From NCBI GenBank assembly GCA_040080215.1, contig JBEBIT010000011.1, positions 1 through 64,000 of the forward strand: a DNA stretch of 64,000 bases. The letters are read 5' to 3'. Below, piece by piece: positions 25,252 to 33,307 of this stretch. The translations under genes were made by a program, and so were the position numbers. Origin of the DNA: CAIUGU01 sp040080215 (lineage in GTDB: Bacteria; Pseudomonadota; Gammaproteobacteria; Steroidobacterales; Steroidobacteraceae). The notes beneath the pieces were generated by a model. The model was not told the origin of the DNA. It saw only the letters and a list, made by a program, of their open reading frames with translations, and did no database searches. How positions within the stretch are numbered: position 1 is the stretch's first letter; every line of letters begins with the position of its first letter.

Positions 25252-27033
25252 ATGAATGACATGCGTTCGGGTTCGGTGCGAGTCAGCGTTCGGCGGCTCT
25301 GTCTTTCGATGGTGGCGTCGGGAGTGGTGTGTTCCAGCGTGCTGGCAGCGCAGCCTGCATCGGTGGCAGCGCCGCTTGCTTCGCTGAGTCCGGTAACCAA
25401 TGAAATGCTGCTCAATCCGCCTGCCGCCGACTGGCTGATGTGGCGGCGGACGTACAACGCATGGGGCTACAGTCCCCTTGAACAGATCAGCACGAAAAAC
25501 GTGAAGAACCTGCAGCTGGCGTGGTCCTGGGCATTGACGCCTGGTGCCACCGAAATCACGCCGATCGTCCACGACGGCGTACTGTTCATCTACAACAACG
25601 GTGACAAGGTGCAGGCACTCAACGCCACCAACGGCGAACTGCTGTGGCAGTACCAGCGCGACACGCCGCCTGAGCAGATCAACGGCAATAACCTCGCCAA
25701 GCGCAACATGGCGATCCTCGGCGACAGGCTGATCGTCGCGACGAGCGATGTGCATCTCATCGCCCTCGACGTGAAGACGGGCAAGGTCGCATGGGACCAG
25801 AAAGTCGAGGACTACACCAAGGGCTGGCGGTACACCGGCGGCCCGCTGGTGGCGGGCAATGTCATCATCCAGGGCATGACGGGCTGTGGCAATGCCGTTC
25901 CGGGCGGCTGCTTCGTGTCGGGCCATGACTCGACATCGGGCAAGGAGCTGTGGCGCTTCTACACCGTGGCTCGCCCGGGCGAGCCGGGCGGCGATACGTG
26001 GAACGGCCTGCCGCTTGAACAGCGCTTTGGTTCGTCGACGTGGAACTCGGGCAGCTATGATCCCGAGACCAACACGCTGTTCCTGGGCACGGGCCAGCCC
26101 TATCCGCACATCGCCGAGATTTCCGGGTTGCTGCCGCAGAAGCCCGGCCAGAAGAACGACGCGCTCTATACCGATTCGACGCTGGCCCTTGATCCAAAGA
26201 CCGGCAAGCTGAAGTGGTATTTCCAGCATCTGCCGAACGACACGTGGGACGTGGACTACGCCTACGAACGTATCCTGGTGGACCTGCCGGTCGACGGCAA
26301 GATGCGTAAAGCCCTCGTGACCGTGGGCAAGCTCGGCATCATCGAGGCGCTGGATCGTGTGACCGGCGAATGGTTGTGGTCCAAGGAGACCGTGTACCAG
26401 AACGTCGTGTCAGCCATTGACCCCAAGACCGGCGCGAAGACGATCAATCAGGCCTCGGTGCCGCACATCGGCATGACGGCGACCAATTGCCCGGCCGATC
26501 CCGGCAGCCGTGGTTGGCCCGCAACCGCCTACAGCCCGCGCACGCGCATGCTGTATCTGCCGCTCAACGAATACTGCTCGGACACCACGCCCGTGCCCAT
26601 CGAAGCGGGCAAGACCTACACCGGTGGCAGCCGCGCGATCTTCGCGCGCAAGCAGATCCCCAACAGCGACGGCCAGATCGGTCGTGTGGATGGCGTCGAA
26701 CTCTTCACGCAGAAAGCGGGCTGGTCGTTGCGGACGCGGGCTCCGCAAACCGGCGCGGTGCTCGCGACGGGCGGTGGGCTCGTGTTTTCCGGTGCCCTTG
26801 ATCGCTACTTCCGCGCGCACGACGACAAGACGGGCAAGGTGCTGTGGCAGACGCGCACCAGCAACATCATCAATTCGTTCCCGATTACGTACTCTGTCAA
26901 CGGCAAGCAGTATGTCGCGGTCTCGGTAGGCAACGGGTCGAGCCATGCCCGGTCATTGGCTACGCTGACGCCCGAGATCGTGAATCCGGATGGCGGCTCG
27001 GCGTTGTTCGTCTATGCGCTGCCGGATCGCTAG
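25252..27033 (+). CDS. PQQ-dependent dehydrogenase-like quinoprotein
   Basis: A 593-residue periplasmic protein with an eight-bladed quinoprotein propeller. A signal peptide ends near residue 35. Tryptophan-docking blades show WLMWRRTYNAWGYSPLEQI, ALNATNGELLWQYQ, ALDVKTGKVAWDQKV, ALDPKTGKLKWYFQHLPNDTW and DDKTGKVLWQTRTS. The vicinal Cys-Cys of methanol dehydrogenases is not seen; TGCGNAVPGGCF is at about that place, with separated cysteines. The region NDTWDVDYAYERILVD could hold the catalytic acid. It is likely an alcohol or aldehyde dehydrogenase that passes electrons to the dihaem cytochrome 3 bp downstream; the substrate is unknown. Confidence 0.88.
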   Translation: MNDMRSGSVRVSVRRLCLSMVASGVVCSSVLAAQPASVAAPLASLSPVTNEMLLNPPAADWLMWRRTYNAWGYSPLEQISTKNVKNLQLAWSWALTPGATEITPIVHDGVLFIYNNGDKVQALNATNGELLWQYQRDTPPEQINGNNLAKRNMAILGDRLIVATSDVHLIALDVKTGKVAWDQKVEDYTKGWRYTGGPLVAGNVIIQGMTGCGNAVPGGCFVSGHDSTSGKELWRFYTVARPGEPGGDTWNGLPLEQRFGSSTWNSGSYDPETNTLFLGTGQPYPHIAEISGLLPQKPGQKNDALYTDSTLALDPKTGKLKWYFQHLPNDTWDVDYAYERILVDLPVDGKMRKALVTVGKLGIIEALDRVTGEWLWSKETVYQNVVSAIDPKTGAKTINQASVPHIGMTATNCPADPGSRGWPATAYSPRTRMLYLPLNEYCSDTTPVPIEAGKTYTGGSRAIFARKQIPNSDGQIGRVDGVELFTQKAGWSLRTRAPQTGAVLATGGGLVFSGALDRYFRAHDDKTGKVLWQTRTSNIINSFPITYSVNGKQYVAVSVGNGSSHARSLATLTPEIVNPDGGSALFVYALPDR

Positions 27034-27036
27034 CCG

Positions 27037-27912
27037 GTGATGCAGCGTCGTTCGGGCAAGGTACCTGGCGCAACTTCGCGGCCTGCGCTTGCGATCGGCG
27101 CAGCGGTGGTGACGCTGTTCGCGCCGCTGGCGTATTCGCAACCCGCGGCGGACGGTGCACGCGTGTACGCGGCGAGCTGTGTCGCGTGCCATCAACCGAC
27201 CGGTGCCGGCATCCCCGGTGCATTTCCGCCGCTGGTCAAGCATGTCCCCGGCCTGCTGGCCCAGCCGACCGGACGCGAGTATCTCGTCAAGGCTGTCTTG
27301 TTCGGGCTGGAAGGCAGGGTCCGCATCGAAGGGGCCGACTATCAGAACGTGATGCCTCCCTGGAATGCGCTCAGTGACGCTGAGATCGCCGCGGTTCTTG
27401 ACTATGTCAGTGGCGCTTGGGGCAATCAGGCAGCGCAACCCCCGGCCTTCAGGTCCTTCACGCCAGAAGAAGTGAAAGCAGGGCGGCTGCCGTCCCAGAC
27501 TGCGGCGGCAGTACTGGCGAGTCGCCCGGGTGGCGCGAGTGCGGGGCCGGTTCCAGCCGTGGGCGCGTCGCAGAAAGTGTCATTCACGGCAGAGCAGGTG
27601 GCGCGAGGCAAAGCCATCTATACGCGACGGTGTGTCGACTGCCACGGCAGCACGCTCGACAACGGCGAGTTTGGCGGCGCCCCGCTCAATGGAGCGTATT
27701 TCAAAGGGCACTGGGGAGCGGGCCCTGTTGCCGCGTTGATTGCGTATACGAAAGCAAAAATGCCGCCGGACGGACCAGGAAGCCTGAGCGACCAGTCCTA
27801 TGTTGAAGTGGTGTCGTACCTGCTGGACGCGAACGGGTATCCACGGGGCGACAAGGAGTTGCCCGTCGACGTGGAAGCGCAGCAAGCGATGACACTGCAA
27901 TTCGGTCCGTGA
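27037..27912 (+). CDS. Dihaem c-type cytochrome
   Basis: A 291-residue exported cytochrome. The membrane or signal segment at about 16-33 (ALAIGAAVVTLFAPLAYSQ) is followed by two cytochrome c domains with haem motifs CVACH at 48-52 and CVDCH at 199-203. Likely Met ligands are in NVMPPW and KMPPDGPG. It starts at GTG 27037 or ATG 27040, directly after the quinoprotein stop, so the two are translated together. It is the probable electron acceptor of that dehydrogenase, in the manner of alcohol dehydrogenase cytochrome subunits. Confidence 0.92.
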   Translation: MMQRRSGKVPGATSRPALAIGAAVVTLFAPLAYSQPAADGARVYAASCVACHQPTGAGIPGAFPPLVKHVPGLLAQPTGREYLVKAVLFGLEGRVRIEGADYQNVMPPWNALSDAEIAAVLDYVSGAWGNQAAQPPAFRSFTPEEVKAGRLPSQTAAAVLASRPGGASAGPVPAVGASQKVSFTAEQVARGKAIYTRRCVDCHGSTLDNGEFGGAPLNGAYFKGHWGAGPVAALIAYTKAKMPPDGPGSLSDQSYVEVVSYLLDANGYPRGDKELPVDVEAQQAMTLQFGP

Positions 27913-27974
27913 CGGTCTGGCCCGGCGCTCGCGTCGGGTAGGGATTCTTCCGCACGATTTCGCGCGAACTTCAC

Positions 27975-27980
27975 TATAAT
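27975..27980 (+). promoter_or_regulatory. -10 element (TATAAT) of the DUF481 gene
   Basis: A perfect TATAAT lies 50 bp before the ATG at 28030. No recognisable -35 sequence is at 17 bp. The position after the cytochrome gene suggests independent transcription of the DUF481 gene. Confidence 0.5.
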
Positions 27981-28029
27981 GGCGCCGCTTTGTCGATCGT
28001 CATGTTCGCTATCCAGGAGAAGTCGCGCT

Positions 28030-28782
28030 ATGTCGCTGTCGTTTACCAGGAATTCCGCATTGGTCGCCTGTGCCGTGCTGGCCACGTTGAGCGCGGGCAC
28101 CGCGTCGGCCGCTTGGACCGGCAAGGGTGAGGTCGGGGCTGCCGTCACCAGCGGCAACACGGAGACCAAGGCAGCCAATGCCAAGCTCGAACTCGTCGAC
28201 ACCTACGACGCGTGGAAGCACCTGTTCGGCCTGGCCGGCAACTACGTATCGAATGCGACGGGGACCACCGGCCAGCGCTGGGAAGCTCGCGAGCAGTCGG
28301 ACTACAGCTTCAGCCCGCGGACCTTCTGGTTCGGCGGCGGCCGTTATGAAGACGATCGCTTCAGCGGCTTCGATTACCAGGGCGCGCTGACCACCGGTCT
28401 CGGCCACAAGTTCATCGACACGGCCAAGACCAAGCTCACCGGCCAGGTCGGTGTCGGTTACAAGTTCGTATCGACGCGGGATGTGCTCGCGCCGAACGGC
28501 TCTGTCGCGATCCCGGGCGAGAGCGACGGTACGGCCATCTTCACGGCCGGCTTCGACTACCAGAACCAGATCACCGACACGACCAAGGTGCTCGACCGGT
28601 TCCTCGTGGAAACGGGCAGCGACAACACGTTCCTGCAGAACGAACTGTCACTGCAGGTACGGATGACGGACGTGCTGGCGCTCGCCGTCGGTTTTGCGGT
28701 TCGCCACAACACGGATCCGCCCCGCGGCTTCGAGAAGACGGACACGCTGACGACGCTGAACCTCGTCTACGAGATCAAGTAA
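28030..28782 (+). CDS. DUF481-family outer-membrane beta-barrel protein (YdiY-like)
   Basis: A 250-residue protein with a signal peptide (ALVACAVLATLSAGTASAA) and then a DUF481 barrel: WTGKGEVGAAVTSGNTETKA, QRWEAREQSDYSFSPRTFWF, FSGFDYQGALTTGLGHKF and a C terminus ending LNLVYEIK that alternates as an outer-membrane strand. The family is salt- or acid-related in a few species, but its function is not established. AGGAG precedes the ATG. A strong hairpin terminator follows. Confidence 0.88.
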   Translation: MSLSFTRNSALVACAVLATLSAGTASAAWTGKGEVGAAVTSGNTETKAANAKLELVDTYDAWKHLFGLAGNYVSNATGTTGQRWEAREQSDYSFSPRTFWFGGGRYEDDRFSGFDYQGALTTGLGHKFIDTAKTKLTGQVGVGYKFVSTRDVLAPNGSVAIPGESDGTAIFTAGFDYQNQITDTTKVLDRFLVETGSDNTFLQNELSLQVRMTDVLALAVGFAVRHNTDPPRGFEKTDTLTTLNLVYEIK

Positions 28783-28791
28783 GCGATCCCG

Positions 28792-28822
28792 CCTCCCGGA
28801 CTTCGGTCCGGGAGGTGCTTTT
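28792..28822. terminator. Terminator between convergent DUF481 and DUF5916 genes
   Basis: A perfect 10-bp stem (28792-28801 with 28806-28815) closed by a TTCG tetraloop, followed by TGCTTTT on the plus strand. It is 9 bp after the DUF481 stop and 19 bp before the stop of the minus-strand gene. Confidence 0.85.
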
Positions 28823-28833
28823 CTCCTTTGTCC

Positions 28834-31026
28834 CTACAGCCTGTACGTGTAGCCCAGCTTCACGACCAGGTCCGCGTTCGTCGAGCGGAAGCGATTGTTG
28901 CGGTCGGCGTCTTCCAGTTCGTGGTTGAAGACAAGATAGGTCTCGCGCCCCATTTCCGGCACCCACTGCAGCCGGCTGTTGAATCCCATCACTTCCGAGT
29001 CGTTGTCGTACTGCATGAGGTTCGACCAGGAGAGGCGGGACGAGAAGGCGACGTCTGTCCGCACCTGGACGAGACGGGTGACGAAGCTGCCTTGTGGCAG
29101 ATCGACACCGAAGTACTCGTACTGCCCGGCCAGCGCGAAGTACCGCGACGGACGCCACGTCAATTCACCTTCGATGTTGACGCGTTCGCCGCTGTAGAAG
29201 TCCCCTTGCGCCAGTCGAATCGTGCCTGACAGTGCTCGGTGTCCGCCGGTTTCAAACGCAACCTTGGCCTCATCGAAGGAATACTCGCCCGGGGGTAGCA
29301 CGACGCCGTCCGAGATCTCGAACGGTTCGTACAGGACTTCCTTGCTGGCGATGTAGTTGAGTTCGAGCTGTTCCCCCGAGCTGCTTTCCAGGACGAGGGG
29401 ACGCAGGGTCGCAACCTGCGATTGCAGTCCGCCCTCAATCAGCTCGATGCGCTGCACGTCGAGCGTGCCGTAAGCGGCTTGCAGATAGCCGCCCATTCGC
29501 TTCGTGTACCGCGTTTCGAAGGTGTAGTCGCGGATGCCCGCGTTGTTGACGAAGCCCAGGGCGGGGTAGAAGTTCTGCTCGATGACCTTCATCCCGGCCC
29601 CTGCGCGAAAGCCCGCTTCGTTCGGCATGCCGATGCGCAGGCCGTAGGCGGCATCGTCACCCGTGACGCCCTCGGTCGAGCTCTGCTGGTACCAGGCTTC
29701 CGCCTCGACGACGCTGCCGCTTCCGAGGCGCGTGTTCTGGTACAGGAAATCAGCGCCGACGACGGTATTGGAGAGATTGGAGCGGGGGTCGCCGTTCGTG
29801 AGGATCAGGCCGAGGCTCGATTCCTCGAGGACATTGGCTACGGCGCGACCAACGAACAGATTGCGTGAGTCAACCGGGCCATATGCAGACTGTGCAACAT
29901 CCAGCAGTCCGACGTTCCAGCTGCCGATGCGGCCCGTCATCTTGCCGCCCACATCGAGGTCGACCGGTTCGCCCCTTCCGCTCAAGCCGATGCGTCGCGA
30001 GAAGAAGGGGCGACCATTGGCGAGCGAGCTGCCGGAGATCTCGGTATCGTTGCCGGCATTGGTGAGGCGCCCGAACTCGAAGATATCCGCACCCTGCAGG
30101 AAGAAGGCGCGCTTCTCCGGGAAGAAGAGGCCAAAACGAGTCAGATTCACCTCACGATCGTCGACCTCCGTCGCTGAAAAGTCCGTGTTGATCGTCAGGG
30201 CCGCCGTCAGCGCAGGGGTGATCTTGTAGAACACATCCAGCGACGGTTCGACCGAGCGATCCGTGTTCGCCGGGTCAAAGGTCCTCTGCTGCTTGAGGCT
30301 GATCGAGGGGACGAGATCGAGCCCGATGCCCTGGTTGAAGCCTGTCATGCCGGTCGCGATCCCGGAAGCGCTCGGATTCACCTGCCGATTGCGGGATACC
30401 CAGGCCATGAACTCCTGGCGACGCTCGATCTTGCGGCGAAAATTGATGCCCCACGTGTCGCTGTCCGGATTGAAGGTCAGCGTCTTCACGGGGATGGCTA
30501 TCTCGGTAACCCACCCCTCGCTATCACGGGAACTCATCGTGTGCCAGATGCCCCGCCAATCGAAGTTGCGGGTCGTGGTGTTCTGGAAGATGGCCTGGCG
30601 ACGTACCCCGTTAGGATTCACCGCAAACCAGTAGCCATTGCGGCGATCGTTGAACGTGTCGAGCGCGACGCCGAATACGTCATCGTCGTTAAGCTCTTCA
30701 CCCTGCCGCATCGACCTGGCGGCAACCTGGTCTGGTTGGCTATCCCACATCCTGGCGGCGACATAGATGTTGTCCGCATCGATCATCACGTAGACGCGGG
30801 TTCTTTCGGACGCAGGCGCGAACTCGACTGGCTCGACCTGGTGGAAGTCCTCTATGACGGTTGCGGCGGCCCACTCGCCGGCATCGATTCGTCCATCGAT
30901 CGCCGGCGGAGCGGGAGCTCGTGCGACGAGCAGTGTCTTCTCGCCGGACGGTTGGGCGGCGACGTTTTGAGCGAGTAGGCACGTCAATGCGACGGAGAAG
31001 AGGGCGGAACAGCGTGCAAGGGTCAT
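28834..31026 (-). CDS. DUF5916 protein: CBM9-like domain plus outer-membrane barrel
   Basis: A 730-residue exported protein. The signal peptide (CSALFSVALTCLLAQNVAAQ) is followed by a carbohydrate-binding family 9-like domain (PPAIDGRIDAGEWAAATVIE, VYVMIDADNIYVAARMWDSQ, FGVALDTFNDRRNGYWFAVNP, TEIAIPVKTLTF). A long DUF5916 region with many amphipathic strands follows and ends in the aromatic-terminated strand VVKLGYTYRL, as outer-membrane barrels do. FFPEKRAFFLQGADIF is typical of DUF5916. Its role is unknown; sugar or polymer handling is only suggested by the CBM9 part. The start at 31026 was chosen for the signal peptide over an upstream start at 31104. Confidence 0.87.
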   Translation of the reverse strand: MTLARCSALFSVALTCLLAQNVAAQPSGEKTLLVARAPAPPAIDGRIDAGEWAAATVIEDFHQVEPVEFAPASERTRVYVMIDADNIYVAARMWDSQPDQVAARSMRQGEELNDDDVFGVALDTFNDRRNGYWFAVNPNGVRRQAIFQNTTTRNFDWRGIWHTMSSRDSEGWVTEIAIPVKTLTFNPDSDTWGINFRRKIERRQEFMAWVSRNRQVNPSASGIATGMTGFNQGIGLDLVPSISLKQQRTFDPANTDRSVEPSLDVFYKITPALTAALTINTDFSATEVDDREVNLTRFGLFFPEKRAFFLQGADIFEFGRLTNAGNDTEISGSSLANGRPFFSRRIGLSGRGEPVDLDVGGKMTGRIGSWNVGLLDVAQSAYGPVDSRNLFVGRAVANVLEESSLGLILTNGDPRSNLSNTVVGADFLYQNTRLGSGSVVEAEAWYQQSSTEGVTGDDAAYGLRIGMPNEAGFRAGAGMKVIEQNFYPALGFVNNAGIRDYTFETRYTKRMGGYLQAAYGTLDVQRIELIEGGLQSQVATLRPLVLESSSGEQLELNYIASKEVLYEPFEISDGVVLPPGEYSFDEAKVAFETGGHRALSGTIRLAQGDFYSGERVNIEGELTWRPSRYFALAGQYEYFGVDLPQGSFVTRLVQVRTDVAFSSRLSWSNLMQYDNDSEVMGFNSRLQWVPEMGRETYLVFNHELEDADRNNRFRSTNADLVVKLGYTYRL

Positions 31027-31145
31027 TGGGGCGTCCCGCGTGGGTTCAGGTGCAACGAACACCACACGGACTGGAAGGATGTTGCAAAGTTCCGGCCTTG
31101 ACATTCCTTGGCACAGGCTGGCGTGACCACGCTACGCGGGAAAGA

Positions 31146-31652
31146 TCAGCCCGGGCCATCGGGATTCCGAGGGTAGTCGAGTTCCACTTCCTTGCCGCCT
31201 TGCCAGTCGAGGTCGGTCCATTGCCTGACGTCCACCGACACGGTGACGACGGCGCACGTCGGCATGTGGTCGATGCTGCGATCGCTCGCGATCTTGTCAG
31301 AGAATTCGGTCAACCCCGGATTGTGCGCTACCACCATTACATGCCGCGCGGTGCCGCCGAGTTCGCGGATGACTTCGAGAATGATGTTGGGCGCTGCGTG
31401 ATACAGCCGCTCGTCCTTGAGCAGTTTGTCGGTCGGTACCCCAAGCTCCTTGGCGAGCAAGGTGGCCGTCGTGAGCGCGCGCACGGCGGGGCTGGTGATG
31501 ATGCAGTCGGGCTTGAGCTTGCGCTCGCGCAGGCGGCGTCCCATCTCGGGCGCGTCCTTGAGTCCCCGGGCGTTGAGCGTCCGCTCCCAGTCGGGCTGGC
31601 CGGCGACACTCCAGTCTGACTTGGCATGACGGACCAGCGTGAGTCTCTTCAT
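31146..31652 (-). CDS. sixA: SixA-like phosphohistidine phosphatase
   Basis: A 168-residue histidine-phosphatase-superfamily protein. The catalytic motif LVRHAKSDWS has the nucleophile His9; the second His is in VVAHNPGL. SixA removes phosphate from phosphohistidine in HPt or PTS proteins. The name is by motif and length; the substrate here is not known. It ends the minus-strand run that includes the SUF operon, 6 bp after the Rieske gene, so it is probably co-transcribed, although a link to iron-sulfur assembly is not expected. Confidence 0.85.
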   Translation of the reverse strand: MKRLTLVRHAKSDWSVAGQPDWERTLNARGLKDAPEMGRRLRERKLKPDCIITSPAVRALTTATLLAKELGVPTDKLLKDERLYHAAPNIILEVIRELGGTARHVMVVAHNPGLTEFSDKIASDRSIDHMPTCAVVTVSVDVRQWTDLDWQGGKEVELDYPRNPDGPG

Positions 31653-31658
31653 GTCCGG

Positions 31659-31970
31659 CTACTCTTCGGATTGAACTTCAACGACACCATCGGTCACCCG
31701 AGTTGCGAAGCTGCGGATGGGCTCGTAGGCCGGTGGTCCCAGGACGGCACCGGTGCGCAGGCAGAAGCGGGCGCCATGGCGCGGGCAGATGACCACATCG
31801 CCTTCGACGGCTCCGCCTGCCAGGCCGCCGCCGTCATGCGTGCACACGTCCTGCACAGCGCAGAACTCACCGGCCACATTGAACACGGCCACCGGTTCGC
31901 CATCGACTTCCAATTGCACGTAATCGCCCGGGGGGATAGCAGCGGCCGTCCCTGCGCGTACCCAGCTCAC
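31659..31970 (-). CDS. Rieske-type [2Fe-2S] ferredoxin
   Basis: A 103-residue protein with the Rieske ligands CTH at 43-45 and CPRHG at 62-66, two Cys and two His in the usual spacing. It resembles the ferredoxin subunit of aromatic-ring dioxygenases and small assimilatory-type Rieske proteins. No oxygenase is nearby. It overlaps sufT by four bases (31967-31970), so it belongs to the SUF operon. It may be an electron donor or simply a client of the pathway. Confidence 0.9.
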   Translation of the reverse strand: MSWVRAGTAAAIPPGDYVQLEVDGEPVAVFNVAGEFCAVQDVCTHDGGGLAGGAVEGDVVICPRHGARFCLRTGAVLGPPAYEPIRSFATRVTDGVVEVQSEE

Positions 31971-32518
31971 AGCATGCCCGTCTGCAGGCGCGCGGCTTCC
32001 GACATCATGCTCTGGTTCCAGGGCGGATCGAACGTAAGCTCGACGTCGGCGCGCTTGATGGTAGGAATCATCTCGACCTTTTCCTTCACGTCGCGTACGA
32101 GCACTTCTCCCATGCCGCAGCCAGGCGCCGTCAGCGTCATCTTGATGCTCGCAATCCGCCCGCCATCAGTGTCCCGCGCAAGCTCGCATTCGTAGATCAG
32201 GCCGAGCTCGACGATGTTCACGGGAATCTCGGGGTCGTAGCAGGTACGCATCTGCTCCCAGGCGAGTTCCTTGATGTCGTCGTCCGTGGCATCCGGGGGC
32301 AACTCGGGCGTCAGCATCGGCTCCTGGCCGAGGGCATCGGCATCGGCGCCGGCGACGCGGAACAGGTTGCCTTCGACATAGACGGTGAAGCTGCCGCCCA
32401 GCGCCTGCGTGATGAAGCCGGTCTTGCCGGCGCGCAGCGTGACGGGGACGCCGGCGGGTACCATGACGGCTTCGACATCGCGGCCGATGATGACTGCTTC
32501 GTGGTCGTGACTGCGCAA
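31967..32518 (-). CDS. sufT: SUF-associated assembly factor SufT (DUF59)
   Basis: A 183-residue protein in two parts. The N-terminal SufT-specific segment has VPAGVPVTLRAGKTGFITQAL and GGSFTVYVEGNLFRVAGADAD. The MIP18/DUF59 domain contains YDPEIPVNIVELGLIYEC, TAPGCGMGEVL and VELTFDPPWNQSMM. SufT helps mature iron-sulfur proteins when demand is high. The start is taken as TTG 32518, which follows GGAAG at six bases and gives the family length; an ATG at 32635 would overlap sufU by 85 bp. Confidence 0.88.
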   Translation of the reverse strand: MRSHDHEAVIIGRDVEAVMVPAGVPVTLRAGKTGFITQALGGSFTVYVEGNLFRVAGADADALGQEPMLTPELPPDATDDDIKELAWEQMRTCYDPEIPVNIVELGLIYECELARDTDGGRIASIKMTLTAPGCGMGEVLVRDVKEKVEMIPTIKRADVELTFDPPWNQSMMSEAARLQTGML

Positions 32519-32550
32519 GGAGATCTTCCGGTAGGGCGAGGAGTGAAGGG

Positions 32551-33006
32551 TTATTCGGTCGAGATTGCCGCAGGTTGCGGCACCTGCGGCGGATGCAGCG
32601 CGGCGTTCAGCGTATGCCAGCACAGGCTCGCGCATTTCACGCGCGCCGGGAATTCATGGACCCCGGACAGCGCGGCCAGCTTGCCAAGGGACGGCGAGGG
32701 TGACGCGTCGCGCTTCGTCAGCAGTTCATGCACCTCGCCGTACAGCTTGTCGACTTCGGCGACGGACTTGCCCTTGACTGCTTCCGTCAGCAGCGAGGCG
32801 GAGGCAACCGAGATCGCGCAGCCGCTGCCTTCGAACTTGGCTTCCTTCACCTTGTCCCCGTCGAGGCTCACGTAGATCGTCAGCCGGTCGCCGCACAGCG
32901 GATTGTGGCCGTCGGCATGGGCATCCGGCGCGACCATCGGGCCGAAATTGCGCGGCTTGCGATTGTGGTCGACGATGACATCGCGATAGAGGTCTTTGAG
33001 ATCCAT
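32551..33006 (-). CDS. sufU: SUF scaffold/sulfur-transfer protein SufU
   Basis: A 151-residue SufU. Zinc and sulfur-accepting residues align with the family: Cys38 and Asp40 (NPLCGD), Cys63 (GSGCAISVASAS) and Cys125 (RVKCASLCW). SufU takes persulfide from SufS for the SufBCD scaffold. Its ATG is only four bases from a 293-bp terminally inverted repeat that separates it from sufS. There is no clear ribosome site, since that position is inside the repeat arm. Confidence 0.93.
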   Translation of the reverse strand: MDLKDLYRDVIVDHNRKPRNFGPMVAPDAHADGHNPLCGDRLTIYVSLDGDKVKEAKFEGSGCAISVASASLLTEAVKGKSVAEVDKLYGEVHELLTKRDASPSPSLGKLAALSGVHEFPARVKCASLCWHTLNAALHPPQVPQPAAISTE

Positions 33007-33010
33007 GGTA

Positions 33011-33303
33011 GGGAATCTCTGATTAACCTATACGCACTCGCGACGGCGAGCCATTTCGTGCAGGGTGAGGCGCGATCGACCGCCGTGTACTGAATGTACA
33101 CAAGGGAGGAGCAACGCTGCCGTGCACGAAATGGATCCCGTCCCGATCAAGGTATAAATAGTCATTTAATGGGTTGCGCCTCTAATCGCCTGCTGCGTCG
33201 TTGCGGACCTTGTCAATATTCCCGATATTGCCTGCGGCCCGATGCCTCGCAGCAGGCGATTGGAGACGCAACGCGAGTGTGTATAAGTTAATCAGAGATT
33301 CCC
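33011..33303. repeat. MITE-like terminally inverted repeat, copy A (sufS/sufU spacer)
   Basis: A 293-bp element flanked by TA on both sides (33009-33010, 33304-33305). The outer arms of 32 bp match at 30 positions. Inside are two more large inverted repeats: CCATTTCGTGCA with its complement (33050-33135), and a near-perfect 24-bp pair from TTGCGCCTCT to the matching arm ending at 33271. The second encloses CAATAT-TCCCG-ATATTG. A second copy is at 46635-46926. There is no coding sequence. TA duplication and terminal repeats suggest mobilisation by an IS630/Tc1-type transposase, which is not present here. Confidence 0.8.
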
Positions 33304-33307
33304 TAGG

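Noticed and set aside
33050..33270. A CRISPR-like reading of the repeated arms in the 292-bp element
   Set aside because: The arms are inverted, not regularly spaced direct repeats. There are no spacers and no cas genes anywhere in the window.
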